Assembly (NCBI GenBank): GCA_963776195.1
Contig: CAVZMO010000036.1
Location: 124,001 to 188,000 of the forward strand
Source: CAVZMO01 sp963776195
GTDB taxonomy: Bacteria; Nitrospirota; Thermodesulfovibrionia; Thermodesulfovibrionales; SM23-35
Length of the DNA stretch: 64,000 nt
Direction: 5' to 3'
In this document: positions 1 through 8,604 of the stretch, one piece after another
Layout of the letters: the number at the start of each line of letters is the position of its first letter
How positions within the stretch are numbered: the stretch's first letter is position 1
Position numbers and translations under genes: made by a program
The notes under the pieces: generated by a model
What the model saw: the letters and a program-made list of their open reading frames with translations, nothing else
What the model was told of the DNA's origin: nothing
Database searches by the model: none

Positions 1-1380
1 CCTCTGTCCGGCGATTGTTGGTGTTACATTGACATCATATATCAAATCGGCGCTTGAATTTGCGCTGACTGTTCCCGGATTCCACGTAAGGTTGCCGGTT
101 CCGCCTATCGCAGGTTGTACGGTTATGCTTCCCTGGCTTACTACGGGATTCCCGGCATAAACAGCGCCTAAGCCGGGCACACGTACTGTAACCAGCTTCG
201 ATGAAGTAAAAGTAATAGGAAAGGAGGTGGGGTTGAAGACGGTTACCTGTATCCGCACCGTTGAGGTCTGACCGACTGCTGGAGGATTCGGCCCTGAAAC
301 ATGACTGAGCGTCTGTGTAAGAATCGGTTTTACCGGTATACCAGGTGTGCCGCCGTTGTTGTATGTCGGAAGATAAACACGAAAGGTATTTGCTTCAGGC
401 TGACCTGTTGGGGGAGGTGAAGAAGCCTGATCGTTAGCAACATAAAAAGTCGAATAATTAAACGGTGAACCGGAGGCTACAGGGGTTATCGCATCCGTAA
501 TAGTCCAGATACCGTAGTCTGCAGCCCAGATATCGGTTGAAAATTTGTTGGGTGTAGGAGGCAATACATAGTTTTGCCAGACAGTTGACCCTGAACCAGT
601 ATGTGTATTCGTAGTATTGCCGGTTCTGCTTGTGGTTGTGAACACGCAATTTCCAGCGGTAACAGAGTCGCAGTCGAAATCGTTCTCCCGCATACTGCAG
701 CCAGATGTGATATATGGATAAATCGTATGCGTTATCGTGCCCTGTATATAGGTTGGGAGAGGTACAAATGAGCGGGCATAGATATTCAATTCAGTCCCGT
801 TTGAGGTATAAGCCCGGATTCCAAATGCATTTGCATCATCTCCGGTAGTTTGTGCTGATGACATATCGATCCTGAACTCCCAATGGCCGGCGGCAGGGTT
901 GTTTATAGTCACACCATCCCATGCATTGTCCTGGCAAAAGGGTGATACATTTGTTGCAGCATTGCATCTGATGTTTTGAACAGCAGTTCCCGAAGGATCT
1001 ATGAGAGTATATCTGACACGTGTGTTATATGAAGTGCCATACAGCTGATCATAGTGTGATGAACCAGAGGATGTGGCACCTATATCACCATCAAAGACCT
1101 GAAAAGTCATATTTGTGAGACTGGGGGGCACCTCGATGAAATAAGAATAATAGGTATTGAGCGGAGTCAAGCCGCTAGTGCCGGGAGTATTAGAACTGAC
1201 GAAATCTCCGCCAGCAACATCATAGCCACGTCCCATCATGAGATGGAGTGCACTTGTAGGAATTCCGGCAGCAAATAAGTTGCCCGGCAAAAATTGAAGA
1301 AATACAAGAAACAGAGACAAGAGGATAATTTTTCTGGATATAATATTTTCTGTCAACTTATGACTTTTTCTGATATGCAT
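1..1380 (-). CDS. Large secreted surface protein, 3' end outside window
   Basis: Reading leftward from ATG at 1380 the frame stays open to base 1 (460 codons), so the gene is cut by the window edge. A purine-rich AAGGGGG lies just upstream of the ATG and decides the start. The N-terminus is basic (MHIRKSHK) followed by a hydrophobic core and an LFAAG cleavage region, a Sec signal peptide. The mature part is rich in Thr, Ser, Asn and Gly. The visible end (about residues 360-460) resembles a DUF11-type beta-sandwich repeat of bacterial surface proteins. No catalytic motif is seen. A small hairpin (CCCTG-AAAA-CAGGG) sits in the leader just upstream of the ribosome-binding site. Function unknown; probably an extracellular matrix or adhesion protein. 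Confidence 0.7.
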   Translation of the reverse strand, partial: MHIRKSHKLTENIISRKIILLSLFLVFLQFLPGNLFAAGIPTSALHLMMGRGYDVAGGDFVSSNTPGTSGLTPLNTYYSYFIEVPPSLTNMTFQVFDGDIGATSSGSSHYDQLYGTSYNTRVRYTLIDPSGTAVQNIRCNAATNVSPFCQDNAWDGVTINNPAAGHWEFRIDMSSAQTTGDDANAFGIRAYTSNGTELNIYARSFVPLPTYIQGTITHTIYPYITSGCSMRENDFDCDSVTAGNCVFTTTSRTGNTTNTHTGSGSTVWQNYVLPPTPNKFSTDIWAADYGIWTITDAITPVASGSPFNYSTFYVANDQASSPPPTGQPEANTFRVYLPTYNNGGTPGIPVKPILTQTLSHVSGPNPPAVGQTSTVRIQVTVFNPTSFPITFTSSKLVTVRVPGLGAVYAGNPVVSQGSITVQPAIGGTGNLTWNPGTVSANSSADLIYDVNVTPTIAGQR

Positions 1381-1464
1381 TCAGTCCCCCTTCAGCCCTG
1401 TTTTCAGGGTCATAAAGTAATTGTTCTATTTTACAAGAAATATCCATAAATTGTTCAGAAAATT

Positions 1465-1488
1465 GAAAATAATTTTAGAATTATTTTC
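1465..1488. repeat. A+T-rich palindrome in divergent intergenic region
   Basis: A perfect 10-bp inverted repeat (GAAAATAATT, loop TTAG, AATTATTTTC) lies in the 220-bp gap between the leftward surface-protein gene and the rightward TraB-like gene. No gene reads into it from the left and no T-run follows in a useful place, so an operator is more likely than a terminator. No binding factor can be named. Confidence 0.4.
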
Positions 1489-1600
1489 TGTTAGTTAAGA
1501 ACTTTCTTATCATGTTTCGTATAATATTCCAAAAATATAATGGATAGAATTATTAAGGGGATATAAAATATAGAAAAAGAAAGTTTTTCGTTTATTATGG

Positions 1601-2464
1601 ATGAGTTTTCTGTTGCTCTGCATGCTTCAATCTGCCTGTTGGAGCGCTGAAGCTGCTTCAAACCAAAAAAATTTCCTGTGGAAGGTCCGGTCGGATACAA
1701 CCACTGTCTACCTCCTTGGGTCCGTACATTTCATGAAAAAAGAGATTTATCCGCTGAACAGGAAGATTGAGGAGGCGTTCGAAAAGTCTGATCTGCTGAC
1801 GGTTGAGGCAAATGTGAACGACGTCGGCAAAATCGATGTCGGGAAACTCATAGAGACCGCTTTTTATACCGGAGATGACACGCTCGAAAAACATGTCTCT
1901 GCTGAGACGTACGAACTGGTCAAAAAAGAATTCGCCGCGTCGGGAATGCTCCTGGGTCTCGTGGACAAACAAAAACCGTGGTTTCTAGCGCTGACATTGA
2001 CTTCTCTTAAGCTCGTGCAATTGGGGTTCGATCCGACCTATGGAATAGATATGCACTTCCTTTCGAAGGCGGAAGGAAAGAAAAGGATTGTGGAACTGGA
2101 AAGTCTGGATTATCAAATCAATCTTCTGTCAGGGTTTTCCGATAAAGAGCAGGAAGCGTTTCTGTTGTATTCCGTGAAAGAAATAGAGACTCTGGGACAG
2201 GAAGTCAACGCACTGGCGCGGGCATGGAAGTCCGGAGATACGCAGACCATTGAATCCTTATTGACGAAAACCGGGGACAAAGGAATGTCTTCTCTGAATG
2301 AAAAGATGCTTTATGAAAGAAACAGGCATATGGCATCAAGAATCGAGGATTATTTAAGAACGAAGGAGACTTATTTTGTTATCGTCGGCGCGGGACATCT
2401 GGTGGGAAATAAAGGGATCATCGAGATACTCAAAGGAAAAGGGTATCTCGTTGAGCAGTTGTAA
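1601..2464 (+). CDS. TraB/GumN family protein, exported
   Basis: A 287-residue TraB/GumN (PF01963) protein. Family hallmarks are visible: an N-terminal strand with LLGSVHFMKKEIYPL, then the glutamate in LLTVEANV, and the C-terminal GAGHLVGNKGIIEIL motif. The family is thought to be metal-dependent hydrolases or proteases; in bacteria it is often secreted and found near polysaccharide genes. The leader FLLLCMLQSACWSAEA looks like a signal peptide. In the same frame, the nine codons before this ATG read KKKVFRLLW directly after a TAG, which would make a better basic signal-peptide N-region; the ATG at 1601 has no good ribosome-binding site. A lost upstream start is possible. Confidence 0.75.
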   Translation: MSFLLLCMLQSACWSAEAASNQKNFLWKVRSDTTTVYLLGSVHFMKKEIYPLNRKIEEAFEKSDLLTVEANVNDVGKIDVGKLIETAFYTGDDTLEKHVSAETYELVKKEFAASGMLLGLVDKQKPWFLALTLTSLKLVQLGFDPTYGIDMHFLSKAEGKKRIVELESLDYQINLLSGFSDKEQEAFLLYSVKEIETLGQEVNALARAWKSGDTQTIESLLTKTGDKGMSSLNEKMLYERNRHMASRIEDYLRTKETYFVIVGAGHLVGNKGIIEILKGKGYLVEQL

Positions 2465-2517
2465 GATTCGAAGAGCGGATCTTTTCTTGGTATATAATAT
2501 GTGGGGAGGGTTCGGCC

Positions 2518-3004
2518 ATTTCTTTTCTTATCATAGACGGTTACAATTTGATCGGTATCTATCATAGCAATCTCGAAAAACAGAGAGAGCTGCTTATCAA
2601 TTCTCTTATTGAATACAGGAAGGGAAAAGGCCATGACATAACAGTCGTCTTCGACGGATGGAAAACAGGAGAGGCGCGGGAGAGCCGAATCGGTGCTCGG
2701 TGGGATAAAGGTAATCTATACCAGGCTTGGTGAGAAGGCCGATTTCGTGATAAAGCGTATCGTTTCCTCAGACAGGAGAGAATGGATCGTTGTGACATCG
2801 GACAGGGATATCGCCGATCATACCTGGGCGTCAGGTTCCATCCCTGTGCCGTCGGAGGATTTTCTCAGGGCGCTCGAAAGAAAGGTCCCCCCTTGTTTTG
2901 GTGACGAAGACGAAGAGGACTATCGCGAGCCTCAGAGAAAAGGTAATCCCAGAAAACTCTCCAGAAAAGAAAGAGTCCTCAGGAGGGCCTTAAGCAAGCT
3001 CTAA
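2518..3004 (+). pseudogene. yacP: YacP-like NYN-domain RNase, one frameshift, ATT start
   Basis: The product is a YacP/DUF901 (NYN/PIN-like) putative ribonuclease. The first frame gives SFLIIDGYNLIG (catalytic Asp strand) through VVFDGWKTGEARES; the second frame continues with LGGIKVIYTRLGEKADFVIKR and VVTSDRDIADHTW to a basic tail ending at 3004. The frames join if one base is removed near 2684-2690, so a single +1 indel splits the gene. No ATG, GTG or TTG exists upstream in the first frame. An ATT at 2518 sits 8 bases after GGGGAGG, so it is the probable start, as in infC. The stop TAA overlaps the next ATG, indicating translational coupling. Confidence 0.7.
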
Positions 3005-3921
3005 TGGGAGGACCGGGTGGAATTTTCTTAAAGCAGAGACCGGCCGATTCAGTGACGATTATCTTTCTTTTGTTCCTCGATGCGTTGACCATCGCCTTCT
3101 ATCCCGCTGTCCCGAAGGCGCTTTTCTTGATATGCCTTTATTCAATGCTCGCCATTATTCAGATTGTACTTATCAGATTTAAAAGCGAAGACAATTTTGC
3201 GGGTCTCTTGTACGCTATTGTTTTTCCGGTCCTCTGTGTGCTGTTGATCTTCGACAGCCTCGGCCAATTGGTGCATTATATAAACCCGACGGATATCGAT
3301 CCCCTACTCATCAGGGTTGATTATATGATTTTCCATAACCATCCCACCGTCATGATCGAGAAGATTATGCACCCCTTGCTGACCGACGTCCTCCAATTGG
3401 CATATGCTTCCTACTATTTCATTCCTATAAGCTTCGGCGTTCTCCTGTTCAAGGGCGGTTGCAAAAAAGAGTTCGACAGGTCGGTTTTTCTCATATTGCT
3501 ATGCTTCTACCTCTCTTATCTTGGATACATCCTCTTCCCGGCGTTGGGACCGAGATTTTATTTGAACAACGTTCAGACTACTGAACTGCATGGATTTCTC
3601 ATTGCAGAGCCGATACAAGTACTGTTAAACAGACTCGAAGGGATTCAGCGGGACGCTTTCCCGAGCGGGCATACGGCGATTACGGTGCTCGTCCTTTATC
3701 TTGCATACCGCTATAACAAGGTTTTTTTCCGGATTGCATTGCCGGTTGTTTCAGCCCTTGTATTCGCTACCGTCTATTGTCGGTACCACTACGTCGTAGA
3801 TGTTATAGCAGGGCTTGCGCTAACGATTCTTACCCTTGTTCTCGGTGAAAGGTATTATGTGTGGTGGGAACAGAGGCAAACCGATCTTACACCGATTAAG
3901 GGAACAAAAACCTCGCAATGA
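3004..3921 (+). CDS. PAP2 superfamily membrane phosphatase/phosphotransferase
   Basis: A 305-residue polytopic membrane protein with several hydrophobic segments. The PAP2 catalytic motifs are clear near the C-terminal half: ALGPRFYL (C1-like), PSGHTA (C2, catalytic His) and YCRYHYVVDV (C3, catalytic His and Asp). The spacing and the N-terminal membrane part resemble the Aur1/Ipt1-like PAP2_3 branch, which acts on lipid phosphates such as undecaprenyl pyrophosphate, phosphatidate or inositol lipids. The start overlaps the stop of the YacP-like gene (TAATG), so the two are translationally coupled. The substrate cannot be told from sequence; lipid-carrier recycling would fit the nearby polysaccharide locus. 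Confidence 0.8.
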   Translation: MGGPGGIFLKQRPADSVTIIFLLFLDALTIAFYPAVPKALFLICLYSMLAIIQIVLIRFKSEDNFAGLLYAIVFPVLCVLLIFDSLGQLVHYINPTDIDPLLIRVDYMIFHNHPTVMIEKIMHPLLTDVLQLAYASYYFIPISFGVLLFKGGCKKEFDRSVFLILLCFYLSYLGYILFPALGPRFYLNNVQTTELHGFLIAEPIQVLLNRLEGIQRDAFPSGHTAITVLVLYLAYRYNKVFFRIALPVVSALVFATVYCRYHYVVDVIAGLALTILTLVLGERYYVWWEQRQTDLTPIKGTKTSQ

Positions 3922-3981
3922 CAGTAACGTGGCGAATTGTTACTGCGAGTCTCCGACCCGTAGGGCGAGGCAAAGCAATTT
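3911..3981. repeat. REP-like intergenic repeat between convergent genes
   Basis: This stretch (CCTCGCAATGACAG ... GAGGCAAAGCAATT) has the look of the dispersed REP-type palindromes common in environmental Proteobacteria and Nitrospirota. It begins inside the last codons of the PAP2 gene and lies before the end of the convergent ThiS-like gene, so it may also act in transcription termination. Only one copy is seen here. Confidence 0.4.
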
Positions 3982-3995
3982 CTTTCTTGGGACGC

Positions 3996-4181
3996 TTATG
4001 GTTCAACGTAAATCTTCGCCCCTTCGGACAAAGCTCCGTCCATGCCGATTTCATTGCCCCATTCATCGAAGACTCTCCTTGAGGCCCCTATTTCTTTCAG
4101 AAGTCCGGCAGCGATAAGTGCGTGTTTGACGGTCATGCCGGGAAAAATATCAGCCGGTTTATCGTTCACATAAACAGTCAT
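3996..4181 (-). CDS. ThiS/MoaD-like ubiquitin-fold small protein
   Basis: A 61-residue protein starting MTVYVNDKPADIFPG. The pattern of an N-terminal beta-hairpin, an amphipathic helix (TVKHALIAAGLLKEI) and a terminal strand (LSEGAKIYV) matches the beta-grasp fold of ThiS/MoaD/TGS proteins. It lacks the C-terminal Gly-Gly that sulfur carriers need; it ends YVEP. Its ATG lies two bases after the 5'-nucleotidase stop, so the two form an operon and this protein is probably a partner or accessory of that enzyme. A longer frame opening upstream (to 4271) is only the out-of-frame tail of the nucleotidase. Confidence 0.55.
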   Translation of the reverse strand: MTVYVNDKPADIFPGMTVKHALIAAGLLKEIGASRRVFDEWGNEIGMDGALSEGAKIYVEP

Positions 4182-4183
4182 CT

Positions 4184-5738
4184 TCAGGGTATTTCTTTGA
4201 TTCGGTCCTCCGTAAGCGGAGATATCATCTTTTTTCCTTTTATATACCCGATGACCACGTCCCTCAGCCATCTGCCGGAATCACTGTAGGCCAGTTTTTC
4301 CCCTTTCATCATGCCTCCGATAATCGAAAAATCCTTAGAGGATTTTACGCTTCTCCGAAGACCTTATATCCGTCTCCGCCGGCTGCGAGGAAATCATTGG
4401 TTGCCACGATATATTCCTTACCGGCGTTCTAAAGGCTTACCTGCGATCAAAATATCCTGTCACCCTCGATCCGGGCTTTGCCGAACGGCTGTATGTAAAT
4501 TTGATGCCCGATACCTGCGGGAACCTTCCTGCTTCTTCTTCCACGGCTGATACCCCGTGTTCGAGCGCTTCTCTGAATCTGTTTCCCCGTAAGTTTGACA
4601 GCCACAATGTAATTGTCAAAGGGCAGAATGTGTAGACATCCTTTACCTTTATTTCACCCCTCTTGATGCTCGCCCTGATTCCGCCGCCGTTTATTATCGC
4701 TGCGTCAGCATCTGATACAGATCTCATGATATCGGCGATGAGATCGCCGAGGGACGTTTCCCTTACCCTGACATTCTCTCCGTCAAAATCGGCAAAGGCC
4801 TCTCCGACCTTTTTACTGAGAACGGAATCTATTTGTTCTTCGTATCTCTCCACCAGTTCCATGACAGCCCTGTCTTCTTTGTCCGGTTCCGGTTTTATCT
4901 CCTCCAAATGGCCGTCGAATTTTACGATCTTCCCGTACTTCACCACAAGGTCCAACACGCCTAGTGCCTTCCCATGCTCCCAGGCCTGAACGATTATGGT
5001 GTTTCCGATGATCACGGGGGACAGAATCTTTGTGTGCGAATGTCCGCCGACGATAACATCGATCCCCTCAACCTTTTCTGCTAAGAGCCTGTCTGCATAG
5101 TATCCGATATGAGAAAGGACGATGATGATATCGGCCTTGCCTTTCAACTCGGTCATATATTTTTTTACGGCAGCCTCGGGGTGGATAAACGTCAGTCCTG
5201 CAACATTCCCGGGATGGGTAGAAACAGGTGTTTCGTCGGTGACTACACCAAGAATGGCAACCTTAACTCCAGCAATTTCCTTGATGGCATAAGGTGTTAG
5301 AACTTCAAGACCTTCAACATTGGCTCCGAGAACAGGGAACTTTGCTTCGGCAACCCTTTTTTTCAGTATATCCTGTCCGAAATCAAATTCATGGTTTCCC
5401 ACAACCATGGCATCGAATCTCATCAGGTTCATGAGTTCGATTACAGATTCTCCCTGAGTAAGGTTTGCCCAGTTGTTCCCCTGGATCATATCTCCCGCTG
5501 CGAGAAACAGAGACGGCTTTTCAGCGCGAAGTTTATTTGCTTTCGCGGAGAGATAAGCAATGCCGCCGAGCATCTCGTCGGAACCCAGCGGTGTATAGGG
5601 CCCGGCAAAGCCGTGGAAATCGTTTATGTGGAGGACACGTATAGTTGATGGATCAGCCTGTGTCGCGAAGACGGACAGGACTGAAATGGCGATAAGAAAA
5701 AATATTATCTTATATTTTTTGTTGTCTAAATTCTTCAT
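4184..5738 (-). pseudogene. 5'-nucleotidase/metallophosphatase, exported; three frameshifts
   Basis: A periplasmic 5'-nucleotidase (UshA/CpdB-like) of about 515 residues. The start at 5738 gives MKNLDNKKYK plus a hydrophobic signal peptide. The metallophosphatase domain shows IRVLHINDFHG, AAGDMIQG, VGNHEFDFG and VGGHSHT (metal ligands); the C-terminal domain shows NGGGIRASIKRGEI. The main frame stops at 4437. The missing C-terminus is recovered in other frames: ILIAGKPLERR, then GKEYIVATNDFLAAGGDGYKV, then KSSKDFSIIGGMMKGEKL to TEDRIKEIP and TGA at 4184. That requires three single-base indels within about 130 bases. The enzyme would hydrolyse nucleotides or related phosphoesters. Either a pseudogene or a badly sequenced patch. 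Confidence 0.75.
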
Positions 5739-5938
5739 GTTGTATAGAGGGCTCCGCATTCCGAAAAGAAAAGTATAGCCTACCTTACACGGGTTTTCCA
5801 AGCTGTAACAGGAGAATACCCCGGCAGTGAAAAGATTCTGTGAAACGCGCATCGAGGTAGCAACTGAAAAAAAGTGAAGAAAACCTTATTCTGTTGGTAT
5901 AATTATGTAAAATAAAGCGGAATGCGCTTGCTAATTGC

Positions 5939-5967
5939 TTGAATGCATTTGCACAACTTGATATAAT
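5939..5967 (+). promoter_or_regulatory. Candidate sigma70 promoter of the histidine kinase
   Basis: TTGAAT (5939-5944), a 17-base spacer and a perfect TATAAT (5962-5967). The predicted transcription start falls almost on the ATG at 5975, which would make the kinase mRNA leaderless; no ribosome-binding site is visible before that ATG. A second TATAAT lies at 5898 without a good -35 box. Confidence 0.45.
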
Positions 5968-5974
5968 TTCTCAT

Positions 5975-6994
5975 ATGAAAAATATGAAAATCCATTATAT
6001 ATTTAGTGTCGACAAGAAATTAAGGATCAATTCGTGCAGTAAAGAGTTAGAAGAGATTCTAAGAAAGCCTTCTTCTGAAGTTCAGGGGATTCTTTACCAT
6101 AAGATAATTCCGAGGATAAGAAAAGACGGGAGAGACGCTGTTGCTCAGGCATTAAAGAATGGTAAAGCAGTGATAGTTAGAGAGCATCATAGTACTTGTT
6201 TCTGCGGACACACGACAGCAGATATCCGCATTACTCCTGTGAAAGACAAAACAGGTAAGATTAGCGGGGCAGATGTCTCGATCGAGGGATATCCCGGCTG
6301 TGTAATATGGGAGAGACTGAAACAGTCAGAAAGATTTATTGACATGGGCAAAATTTCGGCGACCTTTGCCCACGGAGTGAGAAGTCCCTTAAATGCAATA
6401 AAAGGGGCAGTGGTATACTTGAGAGAAAAATATGCCAATGAGGAAAAACTCATTGAATTTACAAACATCATGGAGGAAGAGATATCACGTCTCGATAACT
6501 TCATCGCCAAATTTCTCAGTACGACGATTTCCGATCAAGGGTTAACTGAAACAGACCTGATATCAGTGCTGAAAAAGATCGAGACCTTAACCTCCCTTCA
6601 GGCTCAATCCCGCAATATTCAGACTTTTTTTGAAAATGGTTACACTGCCCCTGTGATGATAAATTCTTTCTATCTCGAGCATGCAATCCTGAATGTTATT
6701 AATAATGCAATAGACGCTATGCCGTCGGGCGGAACACTCGCGGTAAAGACTGAATCCAAAATCAGCTCCGGGAGTGAATTTGCCGTCATTGAAATTTCGG
6801 ATACCGGCTCAGGAATGATGGGAAACAATAAGGATGGGATACCTGGACCCTCAAAGAAGCAAGGAAAAGGATTAGGGTTATTTATCACCCGTGAGATCCT
6901 CCGCTCCTGTGGAGGTCATCTTGAAATAAACAGTAAGAGAGACCTGGGAACTACCGTGAAGTTGTATATTCCTGCAGGGCAAATGAATGACTAG
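5975..6994 (+). CDS. PAS-domain sensor histidine kinase
   Basis: About 339 residues from the ATG at 5975 (an in-frame TTG at 5939 is part of a promoter-like sequence). N-terminal PAS-like domain (roughly residues 5-110) with a Cys-rich STCFCGH segment; then the HisKA dimerisation helix with FAHGVRSPLNAIKG, phospho-accepting His in AHGVRSP; then the HATPase domain with NNAIDAMPSGG (N box), DTGSGM (G1) and GKGLGLFITREI (G2). No membrane segment, so a cytoplasmic sensor; the Cys pair could sense redox or bind metal. The stop overlaps the start of the next gene by 8 bases. It almost surely phosphorylates that NtrC-type regulator. Confidence 0.85.
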   Translation: MKNMKIHYIFSVDKKLRINSCSKELEEILRKPSSEVQGILYHKIIPRIRKDGRDAVAQALKNGKAVIVREHHSTCFCGHTTADIRITPVKDKTGKISGADVSIEGYPGCVIWERLKQSERFIDMGKISATFAHGVRSPLNAIKGAVVYLREKYANEEKLIEFTNIMEEEISRLDNFIAKFLSTTISDQGLTETDLISVLKKIETLTSLQAQSRNIQTFFENGYTAPVMINSFYLEHAILNVINNAIDAMPSGGTLAVKTESKISSGSEFAVIEISDTGSGMMGNNKDGIPGPSKKQGKGLGLFITREILRSCGGHLEINSKRDLGTTVKLYIPAGQMND

Positions 6995-8330
6995 TAGATA
7001 TAACGGAAGGGTTTTAATAGTCGATGATGAAACAAATGCCATAAAAGTTCTGTCTGCGATCCTCTCAGATGCGGGCTACCATGTCTTCGAAGCACAAGAT
7101 GTTGAAAAGGCCGTCAAAACAATCTCCAGGAAAGAAATAGACGTAATTATTACAGACATGAAAATGCCGGGGAAGGGCGGAATGCACGTATTAGAATATG
7201 TCATTGGAAATCATCCCGATATACCGGTTATCTTTCTTACAGCCTACGGAACGGTTGACTCTGCCGTTCATGCAATGACTCTCGGCGCCTTTTATTATTT
7301 CATTAAACCTCCCGACTATGTAAAACTTAAGTCCCTCGTCTCAAAGGCGGTCAAACAGCGTTCTTTGAAAAGGGAGCTTGAAACCCTGAGGAAAAGACTT
7401 TCGGAGAAGGAAGATCATGTTAGGATTATCGGCAATACACCCAAGATATGCAAAATACTTGATACCATTGATGCCGTAAAGGATTCAGCAAGCAGTGTTC
7501 TCATTTGCGGTGAGACGGGTACGGGAAAGGAACTTATAGCAAGAAAACTGCATTATAGCAGTATAAGGAAAGATAAGCCCTTTATTACGGTCAATTGCGC
7601 TGCTATCCCCAAAGAGCTGATCGAGTCGGAACTCTTCGGCTATGAAAAAGGGGCTTTTACGGGTGCACATTCACGAAGGGTAGGGAGGTTTGAAGAGGCC
7701 TCGGGCGGTACAATTTTTCTCGATGAGATTGGTGAGCTTGATCTTTCACTTCAGGCGAAACTCCTAAGGGTTCTCCAGGAGAGAGAGATTGAGCGTCTGG
7801 GTAGTAATAAGAAGATACGGGTAGAATTCAGGCTTATTTCCTCTACAAATCGTGATTTAAAACAAGAGATACTGGCCGGTAATTTCAGAGAAGATCTTTT
7901 TTACAGGATAGATGTGGTCCAGATAAACACGTTCGCTCTCAGAGATATAAAGGACGATATCCCTTTGTTGGTATCAGAATTTATTAAAGAGTTTTGTATC
8001 AGGGAAGAAAAGGTGCTCAACGCATCAGAAGAAGTGCTGAACGTTCTTCAAAACCATTCATGGCCCGGAAATATCAGACAGTTAAGAAATATTATTGAGA
8101 GAGCTGTTGTCCTGGCGAACGGAAATATGATCACACTGAAAGAGTTGCCCGAAGGACTCCTATCTCAGGGACAAACCGATATTCATTCCAAGAAAACACT
8201 AAAGGAATTGAAGTTACAGGCTATAGAAGACGCTCTTCGGGAGTGTAAAGGCAATAAGTCTAAGGCGGCAAGCATGCTGGGAATGTCAAGAAAGGCTTTT
8301 TATAAAATTTTCCGGGAGTCAGTATTGTAA
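6987..8330 (+). CDS. NtrC-family sigma54-dependent response regulator
   Basis: 447 residues in the classical three-part order. Receiver (1-120) with VDDE and phospho-acceptor Asp57 in IITDMKMPG, conserved FLTAYG and IKPP. AAA+ domain with Walker A GETGTGKE (about 175-182), the sigma54-contacting GAFTGA loop (222-227), Walker B GTIFLDEIGE and the arginine-rich FREDLFYRI segment. C-terminal Fis-type helix-turn-helix ending CKGNKSKAASMLGMSRKAFYKIF. It is co-transcribed and overlaps with the PAS kinase. A sigma54 promoter lies about 215 bases downstream of its stop, with a palindromic candidate enhancer in between, so its likely target is the NusG-like gene and the polysaccharide operon. Confidence 0.92.
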   Translation: MTSRYNGRVLIVDDETNAIKVLSAILSDAGYHVFEAQDVEKAVKTISRKEIDVIITDMKMPGKGGMHVLEYVIGNHPDIPVIFLTAYGTVDSAVHAMTLGAFYYFIKPPDYVKLKSLVSKAVKQRSLKRELETLRKRLSEKEDHVRIIGNTPKICKILDTIDAVKDSASSVLICGETGTGKELIARKLHYSSIRKDKPFITVNCAAIPKELIESELFGYEKGAFTGAHSRRVGRFEEASGGTIFLDEIGELDLSLQAKLLRVLQEREIERLGSNKKIRVEFRLISSTNRDLKQEILAGNFREDLFYRIDVVQINTFALRDIKDDIPLLVSEFIKEFCIREEKVLNASEEVLNVLQNHSWPGNIRQLRNIIERAVVLANGNMITLKELPEGLLSQGQTDIHSKKTLKELKLQAIEDALRECKGNKSKAASMLGMSRKAFYKIFRESVL

Positions 8331-8333
8331 TTG

Positions 8334-8362
8334 TATCTGATGGATACAGATAATGCTATCTG
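8334..8362. promoter_or_regulatory. Candidate enhancer (UAS) for the sigma54 activator
   Basis: Three copies of one half-site: TATCTG (8334-8339), CAGATA (8347-8352) and TATCTG (8357-8362). The last two form a perfect 16-bp palindrome CAGATA-ATGC-TATCTG. It lies about 190 bases upstream of the -24/-12 promoter, a usual distance for activator sites of NtrC-type proteins, and immediately after the activator gene. There is no T-run, so a terminator role is less likely. Confidence 0.5.
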
Positions 8363-8546
8363 GGTGTTTCTTTGAGATCCATTTTCCCCTCCATAGATTT
8401 CCCCATTTGAATATCCACAGTAGTGATCCATTGATAATCCGGAAATTTATCGCGGGATATTAATACGTCTATTCATTAAGTTACCTCGTAGATTTAAAAG
8501 AATTACCTTTAGCTTAAATGACCGCAGCCCTTAAAGAAATTTTTCA

Positions 8547-8562
8547 TGGTATACTTATTGCT
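8547..8562 (+). promoter_or_regulatory. Sigma54 (-24/-12) promoter before the NusG-like gene
   Basis: TGGTATACTTATTGCT: invariant GG (8548-8549) and GC (8560-8561) separated by exactly 10 bases, with TGG and TTGCT as in the consensus. Transcription would start near 8573, leaving a short leader that carries a GGGGGGGAG ribosome-binding site before the ATG at 8605. Together with the adjacent NtrC-type regulator this is a convincing regulated promoter. Confidence 0.65.
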
Positions 8563-8604
8563 TTTAATATCATCAGGTTTCTTTCACGGGGGGGAGCATT
8601 ATTC

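Noticed and set aside
8518..8604. Upstream extension of the NusG-like reading frame
   Set aside because: It runs through the sigma54 promoter and the conserved protein start is at 8605 with a strong ribosome-binding site.
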